Source: an uncultured archaeon (GTDB taxonomy: Archaea; Halobacteriota; Methanosarcinia; Methanosarcinales; Methanoperedenaceae). Taken from it: DNA of 33,393 bases. The stretch spans positions 1 to 33,393 of the forward strand of contig CABMIB010000004.1 in assembly GCA_902386135.1 (NCBI GenBank). The letters run 5' to 3'. Positions 1 through 9,471 of the stretch are shown here, in pieces. Below the pieces are notes generated by a model. That model ran no database searches, had not been told where the DNA came from, and was given only the letters and a program-made list of their open reading frames with translations. The position numbers and the translations under genes were made by a program. The stretch's first letter is position 1; every line of letters starts with the position of its first letter.

Positions 1-3000
1 AATCATACCATCTGGATGCCCTTGAATGGCAGTTCGAGCGGAAACCTGATCCGAAAGTGCTGGAAGAAGTGCAGCAGGTCGAGAGCCAGATAGCGCAAAC
101 ATTTGATGAATTGATGCTGCTTGACCCGGGCGAAGAGAGGCTGCAACAAATTCGTAAAGCCCAGCTTGAATTCGAAACCAACATGGATGAAGGGTTCCGA
201 TTGAGAGCAGCGGGAGATTTTGAAAAAGCAGATATTCTCGATAAGGAGTGGGTCAATCCAGGTTTTAATGCGCTCAGTGATATGATCACCAATAGCAGCG
301 CAGTCTATAGTGAAATAGCGCAGCGGATAGGGAGAGAAGCTAGTATAGGTACTACCTTGATTGTGATCGCAGCCGGAATGATGATCGGATTCCTGATCTT
401 AAAGTTCCAGAAGATGCAACTAAGGACTAAACTGATGGCGTCCGAACAAAAAGTGCTGCGTCAGAGCGAAGAACGCTACCGCACAATCATTGAAACTGCG
501 CATGATCTCGTCTGGACATTAAATAACGAGGGTAACTTCACTTTTTTTAACAAGCGGTCTGAAGGAACCAGTGGATACAAACTTTCTGAATTGATCGGTA
601 AAAGTTTTGCCCCTCTAATTTTCCCGGAAGATTTACCAAAAGTGCAGGAAGTATTCCTTAAAACTCTGCAGGGCAATCCGCAAAGTTATGATGTGAGGGT
701 ATATAACAAATATGGCAAGATTTTCATACTTTCGGTTAATGCCGTCCCTTTATATGAAAATGATAAGATTATCGGAACTGTTAGCTTCGGAAGGGATATC
801 ACTGAGCATAAGCAGGTTGAAGAAGCATTACAACAATCTGAGGAAAAATACCGCAATTTGATTGAAAATATTCAAGACGGCGTTTTTCTTATCCAGGGTA
901 CTAAAATCCAATTTGCCAATGAGGCGTTTGCAAGGATGGTCGGATACACGGCTGAAGAAGTTATCGGGAAAGATTTCCGGGAATTTGTTGCACCTGAAGA
1001 CCTGGAGATGGTTATGGACCGCTATCGTCGAAGGCACGAAGGAGAACATGTTCCCAGGGAATACGAAATCAGCGGGATGCACAGGGACGGGACAAAGATC
1101 TTTGTCAATATAAATATCGGGCTTATCAACTATAATGGCGGAGTGGCAAGTATAGGAACGGTAAAAGACATAACCGAGCGCCGGAAGGCTGAGGAGAAGC
1201 TACGGTTATTTCGCAATCTGATTGACCAGTCAAATGACGCTATTTTTATTGATGACCCTGAAACCGGTCATATCCTGGATGTCAATGGTAAAGCATGCAG
1301 CAGCCTGGGATACAGGCGTGAGGAACTCCTTAGCATGCATGTTTCTGATATTGAAACTACCCTGCCGGACCATTTTTCCTGGAAAGAACATGTTGAAGAG
1401 GTTAAGAAAAAAGGATATCTGATTTTGGAAGGTCGGCAGAGGCGCAAAGATGGCGCGATACTGCCTGTAGAGATAAATGTCAGTTATGTTTCCTTTGGAA
1501 AAAATAATTACACACTGACCGTGGCTCGTGATATCTCTGAGCGTAAGCGTATGGAGAATGCGCTAAGAGAGTCAGAGGACATATACAGGACGGTATTCGA
1601 GACCACCGGAACCGCGACAGTGGTTATCGAAGAGGATACTAAAATATCCCTGGTAAACGAAGAGTTTGAAAAACTCACAGGTTATTCCAGAGAGGAAGTG
1701 GAAGGTAAGAAAAGCTGGACGGAATTTGTTGTAAAAGAAGACCTGAAAAGAATGATAAAGTACCACCATGAGCGGAGAGTTGAACCAAAACAGGCTCCAA
1801 ATAAATACGAGTTCCGGTTAGTCGACAGACATGGCGGTATCAGGGATGTTTTTACAACCATCGCTATGATCCCGGGAACAAAAAGAAGTATAGCATCCCT
1901 TCTGGATGTCACCGAGCGAAGACAATCAGAAGAGGCGCTGAAAGAAAGCGAGGAACGCTACCGCCGCCTCGTGGAATCCTCTCCGGATGGGATCATCGTC
2001 CACAACCAGCGCGAGTTTGTTTTCTTCAATATGGCAGCTGCAAAAATTTTGGGAGCAGCAAACCCTGAAGAACTTATTGGAAAACCGATACTTCAATTTA
2101 TACACCCAGACTATTGCGGAATTGTCAAGGATCGGCTCCGCCTGGAAAAAAAAGGAAAGGCTGTGCCTCTGATCGAAGAAAAGTGGCTTCGACTCGATGG
2201 CACGCCTGTAGATGTGGATGTAGTGGCAATTCCTTCTACCCATAACGGCAAGTTGGAGGTGCACGCTGTTATCAGGGATATCACAGAGCGCAAGCGGGCT
2301 GAGGAGCTGATAAGAGAGCAAGCTGCCCTTCTCGATAAAGCACAGGATGCTATTTTAGTCTGGAATTTAGAAGGCAGCATCACCTACTGGAATAAAAGTG
2401 CACAGCGTCTGTATGGCTGGACAGCAGAGGAAGTCTTAAGTAAAAATGTCAATGAGCTTTTGTATAATAAAGAAGAGTCATCGCAACCCAATGAAGTTCA
2501 GAAGAGCGTGATCGAGATGGGAGAGTGGAGCGGTGAGTTGCACCATATAACAAAAGACGGCAGGGATATCACCGTCGAAAGCCGCTGGACTCTGATGCAT
2601 GATAATAAAGGAAAACCAAAATCAATACTTGTCATAAATACGGATATAACCGGGAAAAAGAAGCTTGAAGAGCAGTTCCTGCGGGCGCAGCGCATGGAGA
2701 GCATAGGCACGCTTGCAGGCGGTATAGCGCATGACATCAACAATGTTCTGGCGCCGATAATGCTGTCACTGGAACTATTAAAGGAAAAATTCACGGATGA
2801 TGAAAGCCAGAAATTGATTGATATTCTCGATCGAAGCGCCAAGCGCGGAGCCAGCCTGATAAAGCAGGTCCAGTCATTTTCGCGAGGCGTAGAGGGTGAA
2901 CGCATACCTCTTCAAACAGCGCATCTTATATCAGAAATAAGACAGATAGCAAAAGAGACATTCCCGAGATCCATCGAGATCATGACCGATATACAGAAAG

Positions 3001-3809
3001 ACCTTTGGACAATCTCCGGGGATGCAACACAACTACACCAGGTCCTGATGAACCTCTGCGTGAATGCCCGCGATGCTATGCCGGATGGCGGTATCCTGAG
3101 TATATCTGCCGAGAATATTTTCATTGATGAGAACTTCACTCATATTAATATTGAAGCCAGGGTTGGTCATTATATCGTAATTGCTGTCACGGATAACGGA
3201 ACCGGTATTCCTCCTAAAATAATGGACAGGATGTTCGAACCGTTTTTCACAACAAAAGAGCATGGTAAAGGCACAGGCCTTGGTCTTTCTACTTCTCTTG
3301 GAATTGTGAAAAGCCACGGCGGGTTTATAAATGTATATAGCGAAGTCGGAAAAGGAACGACATTCAAGGTTTATTTGCCTGCAATTACAACAACTGAAAC
3401 ACAAAAAGCGGAGGAGCCGACGCGTGAACTTGTCGCAGGGCATGGAGAATTGATTCTTATTGTTGATGATGAAGCCCAGATTCGTGATATCACTAGCTCA
3501 GCGCTAAAGACACATGGATACAGTGTGCTCACGGCCAGTAACGGAATGGAGGCAATAGCTTTGTACGAACAAAACAGAGAAGAAATCAAACTTGTTCTTA
3601 TGGATATGATGATGCCGGTTATGGACGGGCTGGCAGGCATTCAAGAGTTGCGTAAAATCAATCCGGGGGTCAAGGTTATTGCAGCAAGCGGATTAACAGA
3701 GAAAGACAAGCTAACAAAAGCTGCAGGCACGATGAACGCTTTTTTACCAAAGCCTTTTACGGTTGAGAAATTGTTAAGAACCATACATGGGGTTCTGAGC
3801 GCGAAATAA
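1..3809 (+). CDS. Hybrid sensor histidine kinase with six PAS domains (5' partial)
   Basis: A membrane sensor kinase of a phosphorelay. The reading frame is open to the first base of the window, so the true start lies outside; the first in-frame start seen is GTG at 57, and residues are numbered from it. Order: helical segment resembling a four-helix-bundle chemoreceptor-type sensor (to about residue 95), one membrane helix (about 98-116), six PAS domains starting near 136, 262, 380, 503, 628 and 750, a HisKA dimerisation domain with phospho-acceptor His892 in GGIAHDINN, a HATPase domain with N, G1 and G2 boxes ([30 protein letters not shown]), and a C-terminal receiver with phospho-acceptor Asp1183 in LMDMMMP. 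It has no DNA-binding output domain, so a downstream phosphotransfer or response protein is expected elsewhere. The PAS6-to-receiver part closely matches the kinase at 15419-17665. It converges on smc with 46 bases between them. Confidence 0.93.
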   Translation, partial: SYHLDALEWQFERKPDPKVLEEVQQVESQIAQTFDELMLLDPGEERLQQIRKAQLEFETNMDEGFRLRAAGDFEKADILDKEWVNPGFNALSDMITNSSAVYSEIAQRIGREASIGTTLIVIAAGMMIGFLILKFQKMQLRTKLMASEQKVLRQSEERYRTIIETAHDLVWTLNNEGNFTFFNKRSEGTSGYKLSELIGKSFAPLIFPEDLPKVQEVFLKTLQGNPQSYDVRVYNKYGKIFILSVNAVPLYENDKIIGTVSFGRDITEHKQVEEALQQSEEKYRNLIENIQDGVFLIQGTKIQFANEAFARMVGYTAEEVIGKDFREFVAPEDLEMVMDRYRRRHEGEHVPREYEISGMHRDGTKIFVNINIGLINYNGGVASIGTVKDITERRKAEEKLRLFRNLIDQSNDAIFIDDPETGHILDVNGKACSSLGYRREELLSMHVSDIETTLPDHFSWKEHVEEVKKKGYLILEGRQRRKDGAILPVEINVSYVSFGKNNYTLTVARDISERKRMENALRESEDIYRTVFETTGTATVVIEEDTKISLVNEEFEKLTGYSREEVEGKKSWTEFVVKEDLKRMIKYHHERRVEPKQAPNKYEFRLVDRHGGIRDVFTTIAMIPGTKRSIASLLDVTERRQSEEALKESEERYRRLVESSPDGIIVHNQREFVFFNMAAAKILGAANPEELIGKPILQFIHPDYCGIVKDRLRLEKKGKAVPLIEEKWLRLDGTPVDVDVVAIPSTHNGKLEVHAVIRDITERKRAEELIREQAALLDKAQDAILVWNLEGSITYWNKSAQRLYGWTAEEVLSKNVNELLYNKEESSQPNEVQKSVIEMGEWSGELHHITKDGRDITVESRWTLMHDNKGKPKSILVINTDITGKKKLEEQFLRAQRMESIGTLAGGIAHDINNVLAPIMLSLELLKEKFTDDESQKLIDILDRSAKRGASLIKQVQSFSRGVEGERIPLQTAHLISEIRQIAKETFPRSIEIMTDIQKDLWTISGDATQLHQVLMNLCVNARDAMPDGGILSISAENIFIDENFTHINIEARVGHYIVIAVTDNGTGIPPKIMDRMFEPFFTTKEHGKGTGLGLSTSLGIVKSHGGFINVYSEVGKGTTFKVYLPAITTTETQKAEEPTRELVAGHGELILIVDDEAQIRDITSSALKTHGYSVLTASNGMEAIALYEQNREEIKLVLMDMMMPVMDGLAGIQELRKINPGVKVIAASGLTEKDKLTKAAGTMNAFLPKPFTVEKLLRTIHGVLSAK

Positions 3810-3855
3810 AAAGAAAGCAGTCTTTATACAAATCCAGAAGCTTTTTCAGTTCCTC

Positions 3856-6800
3856 TCAATTCAACTGAATTCCCGTAATGCTGGATATATTATTTTCCTG
3901 CATAGCCACGCCTACCGTCCTCTTTGCAGCCTCTATCATGGGCTTTCGCAGCGAGACCACGATGAACTGGGCATTGGATGCGGCTTTCTGGATGCGCCTT
4001 GCTACCTTCTCCGCGTTCACGCCGTCAAGGAACATATCGATCTCGTCAAAAGCATAGAACGGTGCAGGCCTGTACTGCTGGATGGCGAACAGCAGCGATA
4101 ACGCTGTCAGGCTCTTTTCACCGCCTGACATAGCTTCGAGGCGCTGCAGAGTCTTCTCCGACGGCTGGGCTTTTATCGTCATCCCGCCTGAGAACGGGTC
4201 ATCGGGCTTCTCAAGGAAAAGCTCACCTGTTCCGTCAGATAGCTCGGCGAATACCTGTTTGAACTGGTCATTTATGCCGCTGAAAGCATTCATGAACGCC
4301 TCTTTTTTCATCTCTTCGCATTTTTTTATACGAAGCATTATCTCTTCTCTCTCATGGAAGAGCGTGTCACGCCGCGACTTTAAGTCCTTCTGCCGGTTCT
4401 CGACCTCGTTATACTCATCGATAGCCCTCATGTTGACTGGCTCAAGCTTCTCCATCGCCCTCGTGAGCGCAGCTATACGAGAAACTATGGACTCAGAAGA
4501 CGGTACCTCTTCATCGCGATTCAACCCGCGCTCAGCTATCTCATTATCCAGGGCGATTATTTGCTCGGTGAGTGCATCCTTTGTGGATTGCAATGCCAGG
4601 AGATTCCTCTCCAGGTCGCCAAGCAGTCTCTGCACACCCTCAAGACTTTCTTTGAGTGTGCTCTCCTCGCTCTGGGCGCGCATCCGCTTGTTCTGGAGTT
4701 CCAGCAGTTCCCCTCCAAGCTCTTTCTCCCTGATATTCTTCACTTTGAGGTCTGATTCCAGCGTCTTGATCCGCTCGCGCAGGGAATTTATCTTTTCGCG
4801 GTGTCCTTCCTTCTTGGTATCAAGCTCCGAGAGCCGCTCTTTTGTCTCATCTATCCTTGCCTGCGCATACTTCTTATCAAGCTCGACTGCATTGATACCT
4901 GCCTCGATATCCCTGAGCCGGCCCTCAAGCCTGTCAATTTCCTCCTCTATCTTTGAGGCTTTATTGCTGAGCTCTGGAACCTCGGAGCCTTTCAAAAGCT
5001 CCTCAAGTTTCTGTATGTCCTCAAGCAGCGTGTTTATCTGCTCATCCTTTGCACGCTTATCCACCTCGATACCATCCATCTGCTTTTTGATCTCACTGCG
5101 CGCATCCTCTATCTCAACGAGCTGTTTCTTCCTGGTCTCAATGACTTCGGCCAGTCGCGTGCCCCTGCTCTTGATCTCTTCCATCTGCATCTCAAGCTTC
5201 GCGATCTCCTTATCGAAGTTTGCAGCTTCATCCCTGACCTGTGTAAGGTGCTCTTCGGCTTTCTCTAATTTGTTGAGCGCGGATTTACGCCTTCCCTCGT
5301 ATTCTGATATCTGCTCCGCGATCTTTTTGATGTTCTCCTCTTCCCCGCTTGCGAATGATAACTTTGATCTTATCGTGCCTCCGGTCATGGCGCCGGCTTT
5401 CTCTATCAAATCCCCGTCAAGTGTCACAAGACGCTTTCCGCCCATGAGCCTCCTTGCAGTGCTCAGGCTGTCTGAAACGATGGTGTCCCTGAAAACGTAC
5501 CAGAACACGGAGGTGAATTTCTTATCGTAATCAACAAGATTTATAGCATAATCGATGATGCCTTCTTTTTCTTTTTTCTGCATCGAAGGCATGGATTCCA
5601 TTTTGTTAAGAGGCAGGAACGTAACCCTTCCCAGGCGCCGCTCTTTCAGGTATCCGATAGCTCTTGCGGCATCCTCATCCGTATCCACCACGACCGACTG
5701 CATCCGCGCTCCGGCGGCTATCTCAAGAGCCACGGAATATTTTTTATCGACCTTACCAAGTTCAGCTATCGTACCGTATATACCCGGCAGTTCCCTGTTC
5801 TTCTTTGCGCGAAGGACGGCCTCAACTGGCTCGCTGTAATTGATCTCGGCTGCGGCTTTTATCCGCGCCTCAGACCTGGCGTACTCCTGCTGGAAGAGCC
5901 GCAGGGAATTATCAAGGTCGGATACCACCATTTTTATTTGCGTCCTGTTCTTCTCAAGGTCAAGTGAATCCCTGACAAGCTCCTGCTTTTTCGCATTGAT
6001 CTCCTCTACCTGCGTTCTGGCGCCGCTGGTATCAAGATCAACGGAACCTATCTTGGAAACCGAGTCCTGTATCTCAAGCTCCATGTCCCGCGCTTCCGAG
6101 GATTTTCGCCTTATCGCGTCAAGCAGGCGGTCTTCCTCACGCATGAGCTCGTTCTTTTCGTTCTTCATGGTCTCAAGCTGCTGTTTTGACTCTGACAGAT
6201 TATCCCGTGTTCCTGCGAACCGGGCATCCACTTCAGCTATCTTGCTCCGTACAACGAGAAGCTGCGTCCTTTTATCATCAAGCTCGGCAGAGACGGTCTC
6301 TTTCCTCAGGTTCTCTTCGTTCAGCTTGGCTGTGAGCTCTGCTATCTTGCCCTGGCTGCTGTCGATGTCCAGGAAGGCTTTTCTTCTTTGCGATTCTATA
6401 TCATTTATCTCGTTCTCTGCAAGCTCTATGGTATTCGTGCATCGGGAAATCTCACCCTTGATGGACTCCATCTCTTTCTTCAGGGCTATCTGCTCGCCTT
6501 CGCCTTTCTGGATGATCAACGAATTTAATTCCGAAAGAGTATCCTCGATCTTCTGAAGCTCCTTTTTGCGCTCCTCCACCTGTTTTGAGAGTTCCTCTTT
6601 TTTGGTGCCCCTGTCCTGCATTTCTCCTGTGAGCTTATCCAGTTCGTTCCTTGCGTCCTTGAGCCTTGCCAGCAGGACATACCCTTCATATTTTCGCTTC
6701 TCATCCCGCAGAGACTGGTATTTCAAAGCCTGGTCGCGCTCCTGCTGCAGCTTGATAAGCTGCTCGCCGACCTCGGCAAGTATGATGTCTACCCTCTCTA

Positions 6801-7365
6801 TCCGTTCACGCACTATCTCAAGCTCGTTCAAAGCCTGATCTTTCTTATCATCGAACTCGGCCACGCCTGCGATCTCGTCGATTATTTTCCGCCGCTCGGT
6901 AGGCGTCATTTCAATGATATGGGTGACATCCCCCTGCATTACCACGTTATAACCCTCGGGGGTTATCTTCGCCTTGGAGAGATAGTTATGGATATCGGAA
7001 AGGCTGACAGGCGTTTCATTAAAATAATAGTAGCTGTAATACCCCGACTCGGTCTGCCTTACTTTTCGCGTAACTGCGACCTCATCCGAATCTATAGGCA
7101 TTTCGCGGTCCCTGTTATCGAAGCGTATGGTCACTTGGGCAAAGTTCTTTCTCCCGCTGTCTGCGTTGAATATGAGGTCTGTCAGTTTCTCAGCCCTCAT
7201 TATCCTTGAGTTCGAGAGACCGAGAGCAAATAAGATACCGTCAATTATGTTGGATTTACCACTTCCGTTAGGACCGGAAATGGTCGTAAAATCATCAAAG
7301 AAAGGAATTTTTACTTTTTTACCGAATGATTTGAAATTTTGAAGTTCTATCTCCTTGATGTGCAC
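3856..7365 (-). CDS. smc: Chromosome segregation ATPase SMC
   Basis: Structural maintenance of chromosomes protein, the ATPase of the condensin-like complex that compacts and segregates DNA. At 1169 residues it has the usual length. The N-terminal head has Walker A GPNGSGKS (31-38). Two long coiled coils flank a hinge at roughly 510-660, which carries the GIYGTIAEL-type opening. The C-terminal head has the ABC signature AMSGGEKSLTALS and Walker B with Asp1107-Glu1108 (FYAFDEID). The start is GTG, immediately after the TGA of the upstream coiled-coil gene, with a GAGGT ribosome binding site inside that gene's last codons, so the two are probably translationally coupled. The kleisin partners ScpA and ScpB, often next to archaeal smc, are not seen nearby. 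Confidence 0.97.
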   Translation of the reverse strand: MHIKEIELQNFKSFGKKVKIPFFDDFTTISGPNGSGKSNIIDGILFALGLSNSRIMRAEKLTDLIFNADSGRKNFAQVTIRFDNRDREMPIDSDEVAVTRKVRQTESGYYSYYYFNETPVSLSDIHNYLSKAKITPEGYNVVMQGDVTHIIEMTPTERRKIIDEIAGVAEFDDKKDQALNELEIVRERIERVDIILAEVGEQLIKLQQERDQALKYQSLRDEKRKYEGYVLLARLKDARNELDKLTGEMQDRGTKKEELSKQVEERKKELQKIEDTLSELNSLIIQKGEGEQIALKKEMESIKGEISRCTNTIELAENEINDIESQRRKAFLDIDSSQGKIAELTAKLNEENLRKETVSAELDDKRTQLLVVRSKIAEVDARFAGTRDNLSESKQQLETMKNEKNELMREEDRLLDAIRRKSSEARDMELEIQDSVSKIGSVDLDTSGARTQVEEINAKKQELVRDSLDLEKNRTQIKMVVSDLDNSLRLFQQEYARSEARIKAAAEINYSEPVEAVLRAKKNRELPGIYGTIAELGKVDKKYSVALEIAAGARMQSVVVDTDEDAARAIGYLKERRLGRVTFLPLNKMESMPSMQKKEKEGIIDYAINLVDYDKKFTSVFWYVFRDTIVSDSLSTARRLMGGKRLVTLDGDLIEKAGAMTGGTIRSKLSFASGEEENIKKIAEQISEYEGRRKSALNKLEKAEEHLTQVRDEAANFDKEIAKLEMQMEEIKSRGTRLAEVIETRKKQLVEIEDARSEIKKQMDGIEVDKRAKDEQINTLLEDIQKLEELLKGSEVPELSNKASKIEEEIDRLEGRLRDIEAGINAVELDKKYAQARIDETKERLSELDTKKEGHREKINSLRERIKTLESDLKVKNIREKELGGELLELQNKRMRAQSEESTLKESLEGVQRLLGDLERNLLALQSTKDALTEQIIALDNEIAERGLNRDEEVPSSESIVSRIAALTRAMEKLEPVNMRAIDEYNEVENRQKDLKSRRDTLFHEREEIMLRIKKCEEMKKEAFMNAFSGINDQFKQVFAELSDGTGELFLEKPDDPFSGGMTIKAQPSEKTLQRLEAMSGGEKSLTALSLLFAIQQYRPAPFYAFDEIDMFLDGVNAEKVARRIQKAASNAQFIVVSLRKPMIEAAKRTVGVAMQENNISSITGIQLN

Positions 7366-8034
7366 TCATCTACCTCTTTTTGGGGTCTCATATATCTCAA
7401 CCCCTTCCTTCGACCTCTCGCTCCTCTTGACATCAGGTTTCTTAAATTGCGTTTTTCCCTCTGGTTTATCATCGACTGCAACAGGAGCATCATCTGCTTC
7501 TATTATCCGCTGCTCTTTTCTTCTGTCCTTCGGCGCGTAGTTGCTGGCAATTATGTACTCACCTTTCGGCTTTGGTTTCTCAGCCGGCTTTGCCTCTTCC
7601 TTCGGTGCTTCCATCTTAACCGGGGGTTCTTCCTTCGGTTTCTTTTTAACAATAAGCTCCTGTACTATTGATTTCTGGTCAAGGAGCTCTTTCATGACCC
7701 CGTCGTATGCGCTGTTGAGTTCAATAAGCCTGTGCTCGATCCTGTTCATCCTGTTCTCGGCTTCCTTGAGAGCATCCGTTCCCGATTTTTGCTGCTCAAG
7801 TATGGAATCCCGCAGGGATTTGTTCATCTCTACAATGTCGTTTACCTTTTCAGTGAATTTCATCCTCAGCTCATCGAGAGTGGATTCCCGCAGCTTGATC
7901 TTATCTGCAAAGCGCTTCTCCATCTCGATCAGAATGGACTCCCGCAGCTTTTCCTGCATCTCTGCAATCTCCTTGTCCCGTGCAGCCAGTTTTTGCTCAA
8001 GTCTCTCGATTATAATATCCCTTTCGGTACTCAT
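7366..8034 (-). CDS. Coiled-coil protein of unknown function, coupled to smc
   Basis: A 222-residue soluble protein that I cannot assign to a named family. The first 120 or so residues are heptad-rich coiled coil with a recurring RES or RDS element (LRESIL, LRESTLDEL, LRDSIL). A Lys/Pro/Glu-rich linker follows (KKKPKEEPP to KPKPKGEY), then a charged, probably disordered tail. I chose ATG at 8034 because GAGGGAT lies about six bases upstream; a longer frame would have to begin with TTG at 8073 and has no such site. Its stop is directly followed by the smc start. That position suggests a role linked to SMC or chromosome organisation, which is inference only. Confidence 0.75.
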   Translation of the reverse strand: MSTERDIIIERLEQKLAARDKEIAEMQEKLRESILIEMEKRFADKIKLRESTLDELRMKFTEKVNDIVEMNKSLRDSILEQQKSGTDALKEAENRMNRIEHRLIELNSAYDGVMKELLDQKSIVQELIVKKKPKEEPPVKMEAPKEEAKPAEKPKPKGEYIIASNYAPKDRRKEQRIIEADDAPVAVDDKPEGKTQFKKPDVKRSERSKEGVEIYETPKRGR

Positions 8035-8133
8035 CTGTATCCCTCTTGCTCTATAAATAGCAAAATCAGTCAAATAGGTTTTGGTCTCTCATGACATTTT
8101 GCACGGTAAACATACCTTAATAAGTTAAATAAT

Positions 8134-9432
8134 TTATGGGGAAAGGCGCTTTCTGTCGCGCGGGAATAACACCACTTCACGGATGTTTTCGACACCCAGC
8201 ATTGTCATAAGCAGCCGTTCCGCGCCCAGGCCCCAGCCAGCATGGGGAGGCATGCCGTACCTGAACGCCTTGAGATAGAACTCAAAACCGTCAGCGTTAA
8301 GCCCCTGCTCTGTGATCCTGCTGCGCAACAATTCATACGAATGCACGCGCTGCGCACCTGAGGAAAGCTCCATGCGCGGGTGCATCATGTCAAAGGCGCG
8401 ACATATCTCGGGCTTGTTCTCGTAAGGCATGACATAGAAGGGCTTGATCTTTGTGGGCCAGTCAACGATGAAGTAATGCTTTCCCACCGTATCTCCAATC
8501 GAGTGCTCTGATTCCGTGGTCAGGTCATCGCCCCATTCTATCTTTTCGCCGTTATCCCGTGCAATAGAAATAGCTTCATCATAAGTTACACGCGCAAAAG
8601 GTGTTTTCGGGATTTCCGGTTCTACTCCGAGCGTCTTCAGGTATTTCTCCCCGTTCTCTGCAACGCTTGAATAAACGTGTTTAACAAGGTTCTCAAGGAT
8701 GACCATTACATCTTCATTATCAAGGAAACTCGCCTCAATATCAATGGATGTCGCCTCATTCAGGTGTTTTCGTGTATCATGTTCCTCTGCCCTGAATATC
8801 GGGCCTATCTCAAAGACGCGGTCAAGCCCGCCAGACATCATCAGTTGCTTGAACAACTGGGGACTCTGGTTGAGGAAAGCCTCGCGTTCAAAATAAGTTA
8901 TCGGGAAAAGGGCTGTTCCTCCTTCGGTGGCGGTTGCAACGACTTTGGGTGTCGTGATCTCGATAAAACCTTCCCCGCTAAGGAATTCACGCACGCTCTT
9001 CTGGATAAGATGCCGTATCCTGAAGATCGCCTGTGTACCCGGACGCCGCATGTCCATGAACCTGGCATCCAGGCGCGTATCGAGGTCTGCATCCACTTTT
9101 CCTGTGGTATCCATTGGCAAGGGGGACTCAGCTTTTCCAAACACCGTAACTGCTATCGGGACAAGCTCATAACCATTCGGCGCTTTTGCTTCTTTCTTGA
9201 CGTTACCTGTAATGGCTACAACAGATTCGCGCGAGAGGTTGCGCACGATCTCAAGTACGTTCTTGTCTATCGTCTTCTTAAAAAGCGTTACCTGGATGAG
9301 CCCCTCCCTGTCCCGGACTACGAGGAAAGTAATCCCCCCGAGGTCGCGTATCTCATGCGCCCAGCCGCAAACCGTGACGCTGCTCCCGTTCATTTCAGGG
9401 GTTATCTGTGTTGAATAATGTGTTCTTATCAT
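8134..9432 (-). CDS. aspS: Aspartyl-tRNA synthetase, archaeal type, probably non-discriminating
   Basis: Class IIb synthetase that loads aspartate on tRNA-Asp and, if non-discriminating, also on tRNA-Asn. At 432 residues it has the archaeal length, without the bacterial insertion domain. An N-terminal OB-fold anticodon-binding domain (about 1-105) contains [11 protein letters not shown]. The catalytic domain has motif 2 ([20 protein letters not shown]) and motif 3 ([11 protein letters not shown]). His26 and the Pro in KAPNGYE (Pro85) sit where published archaeal work places the specificity residues: His and Pro in non-discriminating enzymes, Trp and Lys in discriminating ones. If that alignment holds, asparaginyl-tRNA would be completed by GatCAB. 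It starts with ATG, 39 bases after the HEAT-repeat gene, and ends 99 bases before the coiled-coil gene. Confidence 0.97.
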   Translation of the reverse strand: MIRTHYSTQITPEMNGSSVTVCGWAHEIRDLGGITFLVVRDREGLIQVTLFKKTIDKNVLEIVRNLSRESVVAITGNVKKEAKAPNGYELVPIAVTVFGKAESPLPMDTTGKVDADLDTRLDARFMDMRRPGTQAIFRIRHLIQKSVREFLSGEGFIEITTPKVVATATEGGTALFPITYFEREAFLNQSPQLFKQLMMSGGLDRVFEIGPIFRAEEHDTRKHLNEATSIDIEASFLDNEDVMVILENLVKHVYSSVAENGEKYLKTLGVEPEIPKTPFARVTYDEAISIARDNGEKIEWGDDLTTESEHSIGDTVGKHYFIVDWPTKIKPFYVMPYENKPEICRAFDMMHPRMELSSGAQRVHSYELLRSRITEQGLNADGFEFYLKAFRYGMPPHAGWGLGAERLLMTMLGVENIREVVLFPRDRKRLSP

Positions 9433-9471
9433 GAATATCTTGACTCTGTAATGAGTAATTGTATTATTAAT

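Noticed and set aside
4082-6556. Long open frames on the + strand opposite smc, one of about 480 codons
   Set aside because: They lie wholly inside smc, are Ser/Arg/Phe-rich as expected for the complement of coiled-coil codons, and show no domain.
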